From Saprospiraceae bacterium UBA7328 (GTDB lineage Bacteria; Bacteroidota; Bacteroidia; Chitinophagales; Saprospiraceae): a DNA stretch of 12,593 nt. The notes below the pieces were generated by a model. It saw nothing but the letters and a program-made list of their open reading frames with translations, was not told where the DNA came from and made no database searches. Location: positions 1 through 12,593 of the forward strand of contig DKPS01000200.1 of the NCBI GenBank assembly GCA_002471345.1, read 5' to 3'. This document shows positions 1-7,969 of the stretch, in pieces. The position numbers and the translations under genes were made by a program. Position 1 is the first letter of the stretch; each line of letters begins with the position of its first letter.

Positions 1-1
1 G

Positions 2-1552
2 AAATCGATCTTTGACAGCGATGGCAATTTCTTAAAAGAAGGCAGCCATTGTGGGCCTTGTACTTGTGCTAGCATTGGTGATGTAGATTCTGATGGTGAT
101 GGTGTTTGTGACTCTAAAGATGAGTGTCCTGATAATCCCAATCTAAAGAAAATGGGAAACTGTTCTTGTGAGGATGAAGATGACAATGGAGACGGCATTG
201 CTGATAGCTGTGATCGATCTCTTTGTTCTATTAGTGGTGATGCAGAATACGAGTGGATTGAATCTATCATGATTGATAATCAATTTGTTGTTGAAATCGA
301 AAACAATGGATTCATTTTTCATGGAAAGGACAACTCGATTCTTACAACACGAGGACGTTCTGTAGAGTTTAATATCATTCCTACTTGTCTAGGGATGGAT
401 TGTCATCTTTCTTATGCGATTTATGCTGATTGGAATGGTGACATGGCTTTTGATGAACTTGATGAACTTCTGGCTTTTTATAGAGGTGAAGATGGCTTTA
501 AAGGGGCGTTTATTATTCCTGATAATGCTGTTCCTAATTCAACCATAAGAATCATTGTGGATTACGGTCGGATATCAGGGCCCTGTGATGATCACGTTGA
601 GGGCGAAGTCGAAGATGTGATGATAAGATTTAAAGAGGACTGTGAAGTTATAATAGAAAATTTCATGTACCAAGAGGGTACATCATTAGATGGTCTGGGC
701 GACGATTCATACTGGTCTTCAGCTTGGGTTGAGTCTGATTCATCTAATGGAATATCTCAAATACTTGCTAATTCTCTTGAGCACCCTGACTTAATTGCAT
801 CGGGTCAGAAACTTGGAATCCTCAATAGTTCAAACGCATCCTATTCTATTTCAAGAGATATAACGATTTCGAATCCTTCAGTGATAAATTTCCTGTATAT
901 GAAAAGCGGAGGTAAAGGAACTTTTACTTTCAAGCTTGGAGATGAATGCCTCGTTATACGCATTTCCAAGATTGGCGAGGTTTCCTTGAATGGATACATA
1001 GGCGAAGAAATTATTGAGCTTGAAAAGGTTTATAGATTCCTTATTCAAATTGACAGGACAAAAGATGGAAAGGCACAAATCAAATTGGATTATCACAGTG
1101 GTAAAATCTCTGAAAACTCTTCCACAATATCCTTGTTGACAACAATTCCGAAAATTCAAAATGAAGTAGTAATCAGTACTGAAAATGAAGATAGTTTTCT
1201 GCCTACTGCACAGTACATAGATGAGCTTAGAATAAGTTGTACATCTGGAAGGATTGAAGAAGCGATTACGTCAGATAAAGGAAAAGAAAAGGCATTTTCA
1301 AGGAAATCAAAGATCCATATAAATGTATTTCCAAACCCGGTAATAGATCAAAAGTTTACAATTCAAATTGAAAATCAAGAATATTTTGATGGGTCAATGG
1401 AGTTGATCAATATGGAAGGAAGAAAGATAATGAGCAGCTCATTAATGTCAGGAATGACCACAATTCCAACAAAAGGACTACCTGATGGGGCCTATCTCTT
1501 GAAGATGAGGTTTTTGGAGTATGTTGAAAATAGAACTATAGTAATTCTTTGA
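2..1552 (+). CDS. Secreted T9SS cargo protein, 5' end outside window (Ca-binding repeats, GEVED, lectin-like region, sorting domain)
   Basis: The frame is open from the window's left edge, so the gene starts upstream; the first internal ATG (152) lies inside a repeat and is unlikely to be the start. 516 codons are visible. Positions 80-211 encode Asp-rich loops (DVDSDGDGVCDSKDECPDNP, then DEDDNGDGIADSCD) typical of thrombospondin type 3 calcium-binding repeats. Positions 248-640 encode a GEVED-type domain: a YAIYADWNGD segment and the diagnostic GEVED string at 602-616. Positions about 656-1245 encode a beta-rich region ending YIDELRIS, the usual end of LamG/concanavalin-like folds; this part is tentative. 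Positions 1319-1549 encode a Por-type sorting domain (start INVFPNPVIDQKFTIQI, then LINMEGRKI, GLPDGAYLLKM). The product is therefore probably exported by the type IX system and anchored at or released from the cell surface, perhaps binding glycans. The catalytic or main domain, if any, is upstream and unseen. The stop is TGA. Confidence 0.88.
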   Translation, partial: KSIFDSDGNFLKEGSHCGPCTCASIGDVDSDGDGVCDSKDECPDNPNLKKMGNCSCEDEDDNGDGIADSCDRSLCSISGDAEYEWIESIMIDNQFVVEIENNGFIFHGKDNSILTTRGRSVEFNIIPTCLGMDCHLSYAIYADWNGDMAFDELDELLAFYRGEDGFKGAFIIPDNAVPNSTIRIIVDYGRISGPCDDHVEGEVEDVMIRFKEDCEVIIENFMYQEGTSLDGLGDDSYWSSAWVESDSSNGISQILANSLEHPDLIASGQKLGILNSSNASYSISRDITISNPSVINFLYMKSGGKGTFTFKLGDECLVIRISKIGEVSLNGYIGEEIIELEKVYRFLIQIDRTKDGKAQIKLDYHSGKISENSSTISLLTTIPKIQNEVVISTENEDSFLPTAQYIDELRISCTSGRIEEAITSDKGKEKAFSRKSKIHINVFPNPVIDQKFTIQIENQEYFDGSMELINMEGRKIMSSSLMSGMTTIPTKGLPDGAYLLKMRFLEYVENRTIVIL

Positions 1553-1581
1553 TTTGAGACACTTGTCTGTTTTCAAGAAAG

Positions 1582-1609
1582 ATTCCTCTTTCTTTATAGA
1601 AAGAGGAAT
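1582..1609 (+). terminator. Perfect 12-bp hairpin after the first gene
   Basis: Bases 1582-1593 (ATTCCTCTTTCT) pair perfectly with 1598-1609 across a 4-base loop (TTAT), 29 bases after the TGA stop. No T-run follows on the + strand, so it is not a textbook intrinsic terminator, but the position and stem quality suggest a transcript end or 3' stability element. Reading the opposite strand, a pyrimidine-rich stretch (CTTTCTT) follows the stem. Confidence 0.6.
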
Positions 1610-1634
1610 TCAAAATACATAAGTGATGATCAGA

Positions 1635-2108
1635 ATGAAATTTTCAAAAAATCTTGTTTCTATCTTTCTGCCTTTTTTATTAGATGTGATAAAGAGCAGG
1701 TAGTTCCTAATGTTAAAACTGAAGGAAATTATCAAGATTTAGAAACCTTGTTTGATGAATGGCGATCATTCGAAAGTTCACCAGATTAAAGCGGAGCTCC
1801 TGATAACACTGCTATTACATTCAATAATAGATAGCCTAAGTATCTAGGAGTACAGAGGAGATTGTTGACTTTTGATATCTCGGCATGGCCTATAAGTTAG
1901 CAATTCGATTGCCATGTTGTCAGGGCAAAGATGAATAGCTACTACTTTAATCATCTGATTCTGAAACCCTAAGAAAGACATTCTGGACACGACAAAGCTC
2001 TATGGAATTATCGCAGTGATGTACTTGCTCAAGAAGGTCCAACTCATCATGCTACTACTGAGTTATGGATCTATTCTTTCCCAATATTTGATACTGAAAC
2101 AAGAAGAT
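1635..2108 (+). pseudogene. Decayed N-terminal part of a lipoprotein gene, probably DUF885-like
   Basis: ATG 1635 opens a signal-like sequence (MKFSKNLVSIFLPF). At the T6 run 1673-1678 the frame breaks; adding one T restores ...LPFFIRCDKEQ, a plausible lipoprotein signal with Cys. From there one frame runs to 2108 with recognisable protein sequence interrupted by TAA (1787), TAG, TAG and TAA, and ended by another TAA. Pieces seen in order are LETLFDEWRSFESSP, GAPDNTAITFNNR, LLTFDISAWPIS, HVVRAKMNSYYFNHLILKP, LWNYRSDVLAQEGPTHHA and TTELWIYSFP. From memory these match the N-terminal part of DUF885-type bacterial lipoproteins, which typically read RAEMNG, then P-W-R-D-P, then EGPTHHA, then ELWTY. 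Several stops sit where that family has Gln or Trp, as expected from single-base decay. The remainder of the usual ~550-residue family is absent. The pseudogene status is fairly safe; the family name is less so. Confidence 0.6.
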
Positions 2109-2435
2109 AACTTCTTTTTTGATTAGTAATAGGACGTGAGTCCGAAGACATTAACCCATCTACTCTCATTAGGCGGTAATTGTTTTTTTGATGCTTCCAA
2201 AGTGGAATTAAATTATATGCAAAAACCAATGGAGTTATGTGGACTTTGCAAATTGAAATTCTTTCTACATAATGTTAATTATATTATATTAAAATATTCA
2301 TTTTTTTAAGAGCTTTATGATAACCTATTGCTATCTTGCGCAACTCCTCTATAGCAAATTTCACACTGCTCGATTTTCTAGCTTGTGTGAAGGACGATAG
2401 AGGACTTTTTGCTAAACTGTTAAAACCGAAAGATC
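2109..2435 (+). other. Non-coding AT-rich stretch between pseudogene and giant gene
   Basis: I find no convincing gene here. The frame of the preceding pseudogene continues with stops every few codons and I cannot recognise further family sequence. A short ORF from an ATG near 2218 (about 29 codons) has no support. A very AT-rich run occupies about 2270-2310. The only structured element is the hairpin at 2345-2404. I see no good match to the Bacteroidota promoter consensus (TTG, then TAnnTTTG) before the GTG start at 2436. Confidence 0.5.
2345..2410 (+). promoter_or_regulatory. Long two-stem hairpin plus T5 in the leader of the giant gene (terminator or attenuator-like)
   Basis: Outer stem: TCCTCTAT (2345-2352) pairs perfectly with ATAGAGGA (2397-2404). 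Inner stem: TTCACAC (2360-2366) pairs perfectly with GTGTGAA (2385-2391). They are separated by a 7/5 internal loop and capped by an 18-base loop. After one C comes TTTTT (2406-2410), and the GTG start lies 25 bases further on. The form is that of an intrinsic terminator or attenuator on the + strand. It may end transcription from the dead gene upstream or control the giant gene; the sequence alone does not decide. Confidence 0.4.
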
Positions 2436-5021
2436 GTGAGAAAGCTGAAATCCCTTTTCTGCTCTCTACTATTGATTTTTTGTTTTTCAACAAAAAATGA
2501 CCTTTACTCACAATCGAATTCTGCGGATTGTCAAGATGAAATAAATATTTCATTAGGTGCTGAATGCAATTCAGCCATTCCTTGGGAAGGCATCAATTCT
2601 TGGAAACCAAGTTGCATGCTGATTAAGGATACAAATGGAAATACTGTTGCAGCAGTTTCAGGAGATGGAAACATTATTGATACTGATGAAGTGGACTGCG
2701 CTATGCCAATTGATAGCATGTGGTTTGATACTTTACAAAGGGTTAAAGTCAGAATACATCAGATTCCAGGTTGGACAAGGAATTGTGATCAACTTCTCAA
2801 CCCAGATACAGTTTGGATTAGAGAATCTCAAATGCCAGGACCATTATCAGAGGATTTAGGATGCAATAGAGACACATTTTGGGTTCCGGGTGGCGTAATA
2901 ATTGGTGGGGCAGTTTCACCAATAAATAGTGTTACTGTGATTAAGTTAGGTGATAATAAGGATATCCCGTATTGTCCTTTACACACACCCATAGAAAATA
3001 GAACAGATGGTTTTTTTCAATTTCGTGATACAGTAATAGAATATTCTATCGAGATATTTAATAAGACAATCTACAGGGTAGATACATTCTCGCACACTGA
3101 TCCTTTGATTTGGGTCAAAGGAACTCAGATTGTGAATAACAATGGAATTTTAGATACTGTCCATAATTATATTCACACTCCTCCTAATGGAGGGTTTATT
3201 AATATCGGTCCTGAATTGTGTAAATATCCCGAAATATTTAAAGTAGATGTAACGCACATAGACGGCACTGCAAAGCTTAAGCCTGGTCATTATAACTACA
3301 ATTCATATAACATTGATTCTTCAAATTATTGTTGGGGTGATCTGAATATTGAATACAAGATATTGCCTGTTTTGGATGGGCGTAAGGATACCATTAGTTG
3401 TATAGACTTGTCGGATTATTCTAGAGCTGAATCTTACACTTATAATTCAAATACAGCCAAGGAACTTAAAGAAGTATGTCAGTGGGCAGAAGAATTGGTA
3501 AGAGGTGGACTTGCAAACAATCCACTCACTGCTCTGAGAACAGTTGACTATGTGTCAGACGCGGTCAACAGTAAAATTCGACATTGTTTCACTCATACTA
3601 TAACTCACAATGATGAGTATCAAAGAGATTTTGAGTCCTTATGTGATACGGTAGTGAAGATTAGAACTTTTTATGCTGATCATCTAATACATGGCAATAT
3701 TAGCATAAATGAGCTGGCACAAGATACGCTGATAGTCACACCGATTCATTTTGATTCCATAAAGTTTCCAGATACTTTATTTGCTCTAAAATGTGGCATT
3801 TTAGCAAATCAAGATTATCCTCCTGAAGATATAGCTGAGTATCTTTATCATGCCTACAAACATTTTAACTACCAAGACAGAAATGTTGTGTTAGACTATA
3901 ACCCTGCGACAGCAGAGTATGCAGAAGGAAGCCCATGTATAACTTTTGCTGATCAATACAAATCTCAGGAACACTCTAAATATTTACAATGGAATAAGGT
4001 TTTCCAATATTCAGATTATAACAATTGGGGAGTTAGGAAAGCATTTCCTTTTATAAATAGACACTCAAAGACAATCGATAAAAAGCTTAAAGAAAAGCTA
4101 GTAAGTGCAGGTGCAGATCAAACGAATGATACAGACCTATGGACACTCAATGAAGTAAGTGTTCCCATAAGTCTGACAATTTGTAACATAATTGCTAGTT
4201 ATTCAGATGTACACAAAATAGAGGGGTGTTCTGGTGAACTTACAATCTATAGGACGTGGCACCTTTTAGATTGGTGTACAGCTCAATCAAAAGAACATAC
4301 TCAAATAATTAAAATTATTGATAACCAACCTTCTCAAATTCTGTCTCTTAATGGTAAAAGCCTTTCATTGGATGGTCACTTTAGTGATGATTTCTATTTT
4401 GGTAGGTACATTCAAAATGATCAAATTGAAAATGATGATTTAAAAGATGATACAATCTCTCATAATGAAAATGTGAAAGTTGAAGTCCCAGGATATGGAT
4501 TGTTAGGTGTGCATTGGATCAATATATCTGAACCATGGGGATGTATTGCTACATATACTTTTCCTGCTCCCGATCTTGTAGATCACTGTTCAGAATCGTC
4601 TTTTGTTTATGAGTTACTTGATGATAACTGGAACTCTAATGGTAAAACTTATACTTCAGGTGAAAGTGAAAATATAAATTGGATTGACAACGAAAGCTTG
4701 ACACACCCAATTGTAAAGTTAAGAGCATGGGATGAATGCGGAAATGAATTAGAATATTTCTATTACCTAAAGGCTATTGATAAGTTTCCCCCCGCCGTAG
4801 TTTTATATGATTCACTAGTTGTTACTTTGACATATGAGAAAGGGGCTAATGGAACCGCCAAGGTTAGATGTATTGACGTGAATGCAGGGTCACATGATGG
4901 AGATTGTGGAGACATTAAATGTCATATAAGAACGTCAGATAATGAAGTATGGGGTGACAGTCTTCATTTCAGTTGTGATGACATCGGTCATGTTGAAGTG
5001 CAAGTTAGGATTACTGATTAA
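2436..5021 (+). CDS. N-terminal piece of the giant protein (signal peptide and beta modules), GTG start
   Basis: 861 residues. GTG 2436 is chosen because it immediately opens a classic export signal (MRKLKSLFCSLLLIFCF, then a Ser-Gln cleavage zone near residue 26), and a TAA lies in frame 15 bases upstream. There is no clear ribosome site; the upstream sequence is AAAACCGAAAGATC. The mature part has many Cys (for example DCQDEINISLGAECNSAIPW, a motif common at the start of Saprospiria surface proteins), repeated short beta modules and the RTWHLLDWC motif at 4251-4277. The piece ends inside a module at a stop after QVRITD, where related modules continue with SGN. No catalytic motif is visible. 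If translated alone it would be exported to the periplasm but lacks a T9SS sorting domain. It reads as the front of the pseudogene spanning 2436-7826 and not as a complete gene. Confidence 0.7.
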   Translation: MRKLKSLFCSLLLIFCFSTKNDLYSQSNSADCQDEINISLGAECNSAIPWEGINSWKPSCMLIKDTNGNTVAAVSGDGNIIDTDEVDCAMPIDSMWFDTLQRVKVRIHQIPGWTRNCDQLLNPDTVWIRESQMPGPLSEDLGCNRDTFWVPGGVIIGGAVSPINSVTVIKLGDNKDIPYCPLHTPIENRTDGFFQFRDTVIEYSIEIFNKTIYRVDTFSHTDPLIWVKGTQIVNNNGILDTVHNYIHTPPNGGFINIGPELCKYPEIFKVDVTHIDGTAKLKPGHYNYNSYNIDSSNYCWGDLNIEYKILPVLDGRKDTISCIDLSDYSRAESYTYNSNTAKELKEVCQWAEELVRGGLANNPLTALRTVDYVSDAVNSKIRHCFTHTITHNDEYQRDFESLCDTVVKIRTFYADHLIHGNISINELAQDTLIVTPIHFDSIKFPDTLFALKCGILANQDYPPEDIAEYLYHAYKHFNYQDRNVVLDYNPATAEYAEGSPCITFADQYKSQEHSKYLQWNKVFQYSDYNNWGVRKAFPFINRHSKTIDKKLKEKLVSAGADQTNDTDLWTLNEVSVPISLTICNIIASYSDVHKIEGCSGELTIYRTWHLLDWCTAQSKEHTQIIKIIDNQPSQILSLNGKSLSLDGHFSDDFYFGRYIQNDQIENDDLKDDTISHNENVKVEVPGYGLLGVHWINISEPWGCIATYTFPAPDLVDHCSESSFVYELLDDNWNSNGKTYTSGESENINWIDNESLTHPIVKLRAWDECGNELEYFYYLKAIDKFPPAVVLYDSLVVTLTYEKGANGTAKVRCIDVNAGSHDGDCGDIKCHIRTSDNEVWGDSLHFSCDDIGHVEVQVRITD
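5019..5021 (+). other. In-frame nonsense codon 1 (TAA) in the giant gene
   Basis: Codon 862 of the reconstructed frame. The flanking residues ITD and SGNTS form a normal module end, which supports a point mutation (CAA, GAA, AAA or TAC/TAT to TAA). The next base is T, a context normally giving efficient termination. Confidence 0.85.
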
Positions 5022-5738
5022 TCTGGAAATACCTCAACAGGTATTACTTCAGTACACATAAAAAATGAGCAACCAAATATCATTTCTTGTGAAGATGTGT
5101 TTATAAGTTGCACTGACCCAATTGACCCAGAATGGATAGGAGAACCGCACATCTTAAACATTTGCTCTTCTCCAGAGATAGAATATTTTGACGATTTTCA
5201 CATAGATGACCTTTGTTACACTGGTTATATTGATAGAACTTGGACTATAATAGGAACTAATGTTTCATGTGCTCAGAGAATTACTATTTCTAGTACAGTT
5301 GGTGAACCTGGAGCTTCTGCTTTAAATCCTGAGTCTATTCACTGGCCTATGCATAATAACGGTAAGACATTATTAGATGGAAACTGGAACACCGATTGGA
5401 TTGAAGTTTATGAAAAAGGAGCTCATGATAATTGTAACCAAATTGGTTTCAATGCCTATGCTGATGCAACCCCAGGGGAATCAAGCCCTTCTAGCACAGA
5501 GCGAGCTGATGCATTGAAATCTTTAAGTTTTGATGATAACTTCGAATGTGAGCTTGGAAGCTTGAAGGAGCCAATTTGGAGTGATCCTGCGTGTGGTCTT
5601 GTTGCAAAGACTTTTGAAGATCAGCAAGTTAACTTCAATGATGGTGCGTGTTTAAAAGTACTGAGAACATGGACAGTTATTGATTGGTGTGTATATGACC
5701 CTAAGATTGGAGATAAGTATCCTGAAGATTACTATTAA
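5022..5738 (+). pseudogene. Middle piece of the giant protein, between the two TAA codons
   Basis: 238 sense codons in the same frame as the pieces on either side, directly continuing the broken module with SGNTSTGITSVHI. An automated caller might start it at GTG 5097, but there is no signal peptide or ribosome site there, so independent translation is unlikely. It contains two of the recurring cores, RTWTIIGTN (5235-5261) and RTWTVIDWC (5664-5690), with Cys and acidic residues between them. Such R-T-W-x6 cores recur in HYR/Ig-like arrays of Bacteroidota surface proteins. It ends 15 codons past the second core at TAA 5736-5738. Confidence 0.6.
5736..5738 (+). other. In-frame nonsense codon 2 (TAA) in the giant gene
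   Basis: Codon 1101 of the reconstructed frame, between PEDYY and VVNGFCQGKD. Coding continues without a frame change for another 695 codons. The following base is G. As with the first stop, a single substitution from a sense codon is the simplest explanation. Confidence 0.85.
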
Positions 5739-7826
5739 GTAGTTAATGGATTCTGTCAAGGTAAAGATTACATCAGAACTGCAGTAGCTACTGAAAAGAG
5801 AGATGGATATTACACGTATATCCAAGAGATCTTGGTTATAGATCAGACTCGACCTCAGTTTGATGATGAGATGAGAAAGATTGAAGTAGCAGTCGGTGCT
5901 GGATCTAAGACTGATGAAAATGCATGTGAAATTGACTATACTATCACAAGGTCAGCTTATGACGAATGTCTAGATACTAACTTATCTGAAATTGCAGAAG
6001 ATGGAGCTAATTCTGAAGGACCTGAAATTGATTGGTACGTTAAGTTAGTGAAGATAGAAAATGAGACAGGAGCTGAAAAGCCACAGGTTATTCATCCTGC
6101 TTTTGGCCTAGATTGGTTCCCACTTGCCCAAGGTGGAAATGAAGTAGGACATGAAGGTCTCTACTCTGATGAAGATGAGTCAGGGTCGGCTTCATTCACT
6201 TTCACTGGTGCCGCAGACGAGACCTTTTACGTGAAATGGAGAATCGAAGATGGATGTAATAATCCTAATGAAATAGTGGATGTTGTGACATTCTTTGATG
6301 CAAAGGCACCCGTAGTTCAATGTTATGGAAATCTAAGTACCAATGTCATGAATACAAATGGCGAAATAGAAATATGGGCAAATGATTTTGGTAAAGCTTT
6401 TGACTGCGATGGAAACGAGGTTTCTGTTTGGTTCAAAAATGCAGACGATGAATGGATCTCTTCTCTTACCTTGAATTGTGAGGATTTAGAGGGTAATGCC
6501 GCAGTAGAAATGGAACTTGATATCTATGCAATTGATGAGTCAGAAAATGAGAGCTTTTGTAGTGTAATTTTAAGGATAGCTGATGGGAATAATGCTTGTG
6601 GAAATGGAGATGTTTCTGGTGCAGCTATTATTTCAGGAAATGTAGCAACATATATTGGGGATATGTCAGAGTTTGTAGAAGTCACAATGGGTGATGATAC
6701 TAAAATGACAGGAATCGATGGAGGTTTTGCTTTTGAAAATAATCCGATGGGACTGGATTATAGATTGGTTGCAAATAAAAATGATAATTATTTAAATGGT
6801 GTAAGTACACTGGATTTAGTATTGATTCAAAAGCACATTTTGGGATTGGATTTATTTGATTCTCCTTATAAAGTGATAGCCGCTGACATAAATAATGATG
6901 AGAAAGTTAGTTCAATAGATTTAGTGGAATTGAGAAAACTTATACTTGACATCATATCAGAGCTTCCTAATAACAAGTCTTGGAGATTTGTTGATGCAAA
7001 CCAATCTTTTGCAGATATATTAAATCCGTTCCCTGTAAAGGAAAATATTGAAATCGACTTCTTGCTTGAGGATATAAAGAAAGATTTCATATCGATTAAA
7101 ATAGGAGATGTAAACGGAAATGCTTCTCCAAATAGCCTGATCACAGGGTCAAGAATTAATTCTTCAACAAAGTTTACAATACTTGATCAAGAAATTAGCG
7201 CTGGAGACTTAGTAAGCTTAACTTTTGCAAGTAGCGATTTCGTAGACATGAATGCTTTCCAATTCACATTGAATGTATCAGGATTAGAATTTGTAGGAAT
7301 TCAGGGTGGGGCGATAGAAATGTCAAATCAGAACGTTGCGGTATTTGGAGATGCGCTTACTGTGGCTTGGACTAGTGTAGTGGCGACCTCAGCAGAGAAA
7401 GACCTATTCACAATAGATTTTAGAGCATTAGCAGATATAAGGTTAAGTAATTCAATATCAATGACCTCAAGCCGAACTGATGCAAGAGCATATAATTCAA
7501 AGCTTGAAAAGTCTGAGACAACATTGACATTCAATTCAGAAGATGGAAGTTCAATAGGAACAGGGTTTGAATTAATGCAAAACAGTCCAAATCCATTCCA
7601 GAATACGACTGCCATCGGATTTGAATTGGGAGAATCAGGTCCAGCGACTTTAACAGTTTTTGATGTGACTGGTAAAACAATTCGAGAAGTAAAGGCTATT
7701 GGTGAAAGAGGATACAATGAGATCATTCTTACAAAATCGGACTTAGGAACATCCGGTGTGTTATATTATCAATTAGAAAGTGGTGAATTTATGGCCACTA
7801 GAAAAATGATCTTAATAAAAGATTAG
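5739..7826 (+). pseudogene. C-terminal piece of the giant protein: dockerin-like pair, cohesin-like domain, T9SS sorting domain
   Basis: 695 sense codons continuing the frame after the second TAA; the first possible starts are TTG 5832 and ATG 5871, neither with a signal peptide. Order: beta modules (5739 to about 6590); a carboxypeptidase-regulatory-like fold after GNGDVSGAAIISG (from about 6600); a dockerin-like pair at 6795-6950 (NGVSTLDLVLIQKHILGL, then DINNDEKVSSIDLVELRKL with the D-x-N-x-D...D calcium loop at 6885-6920); a cohesin-like beta domain at about 7164-7540 (GDLVSLTF, MNAFQFTLNVSGLEF, LFTIDFRA); and a Por-type sorting domain at 7566-7823 (FELMQNSPNPFQNTT, LTVFDVTGKTI, LYYQLESGEF, KMILIKD). 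Without the upstream signal peptide it cannot enter the Sec/T9SS route. The domain calls are from motif memory; the sorting domain is the surest. Confidence 0.75.
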
Positions 7827-7893
7827 AAAACCCCATGAAGTATATCATAACTAGATACTGACATATGAGTTGACAACCACAATAGAACTATAG

Positions 7894-7914
7894 AAATTGG
7901 TTTTCTACCAATTT
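7894..7914 (+). terminator. Hairpin downstream of the giant gene
   Basis: AAATTGGT (7894-7901) pairs perfectly with ACCAATTT (7907-7914) across a 5-base loop, followed by TT. It lies 68 bases after the TAG at 7824-7826. The stem is short and AT-rich with a weak T-tail, so this is a candidate terminator only; it may equally be part of the promoter region of the next gene. Confidence 0.4.
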
Positions 7915-7926
7915 TTAGTGATTTTG
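7897..7926 (+). promoter_or_regulatory. Possible Bacteroidota-type promoter before the fibre-like pair
   Basis: TTG at 7897-7899, a 19-base gap, then TGATTTTG at 7919-7926, which differs from the -7 consensus TAnnTTTG at one base. Transcription would begin near 7933, about 37 bases before the ATG at 7970. The -33 element overlaps the 7894-7914 hairpin, so the two interpretations compete. Confidence 0.25.
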
Positions 7927-7931
7927 AAAAG

Positions 7932-7949
7932 TCAAGATTTTGATCTTGA
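7932..7949 (+). promoter_or_regulatory. Small leader hairpin before the first fibre-like gene
   Basis: TCAAGAT (7932-7938) pairs perfectly with ATCTTGA (7943-7949) over a TTTG loop, ending 20 bases before ATG 7970. If the promoter above is real, this hairpin would be at the very 5' end of the mRNA, where it could stabilise it or affect initiation. It could also be chance in AT-rich DNA. Confidence 0.28.
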
Positions 7950-7969
7950 TAAAAATTGAAAACATTATT

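Larger units (their letters stand above)
2436..7826 (+). pseudogene. Giant T9SS-exported surface protein, one frame broken by two in-frame TAA codons
   Basis: Three consecutive open stretches share exactly the same frame, and the sequence on both sides of each stop reads as continuous protein: ...VQVRITD-stop-SGNTSTGITSVHI at 5019-5021 and ...YPEDYY-stop-VVNGFCQGKDYI at 5736-5738. Reading through gives 1796 codons with a coherent architecture: signal peptide, a long Cys- and Asp-rich region of Ig-like/HYR-like beta modules with a recurring R-T-W-x6 core (RTWHLLDWC at 4251, RTWTIIGTN at 5235, RTWTVIDWC at 5664), a dockerin-like pair, a cohesin-like domain and a sorting domain ending at TAG 7824. 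The intact ancestor would be a surface adhesin or matrix protein exported by T9SS. As written, the signal peptide and sorting domain are on different products, so export to the surface should fail unless stops are read through. A sequencing artefact is less likely than nonsense mutation, because both changes are substitutions, not indels. Confidence 0.8.

Noticed and set aside
878..1159. - strand frames inside the large genes (also 2531-2719, 6866-7144, 7328-7726, 8632-8835, 9373-9594, 11082-11291, 11469-11738, 11960-12169)
   Set aside because: All lie opposite well-supported coding sequence, have no recognisable motifs and no start context.
2284..2553. An 89-residue reading frame on the - strand
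   Set aside because: Half of it lies over the signal peptide region of the giant gene, the rest over the leader hairpin. It has no recognisable family, signal or ribosome site.
2436..5738. A recoded genetic code in which TAA means an amino acid
   Set aside because: TAA appears only twice in about 11 kb of coding sequence although Gln, Glu, Lys and Tyr codons are abundant. A reassigned codon should be much more frequent. TAG and TGA act as stops at natural protein ends, and the neighbouring lipoprotein remnant shows ordinary decay.
7940..7969. TTG start for copy A, adding ten residues
   Set aside because: The added residues are charged and precede a complete signal peptide that begins exactly at ATG 7970; the region also overlaps a hairpin.
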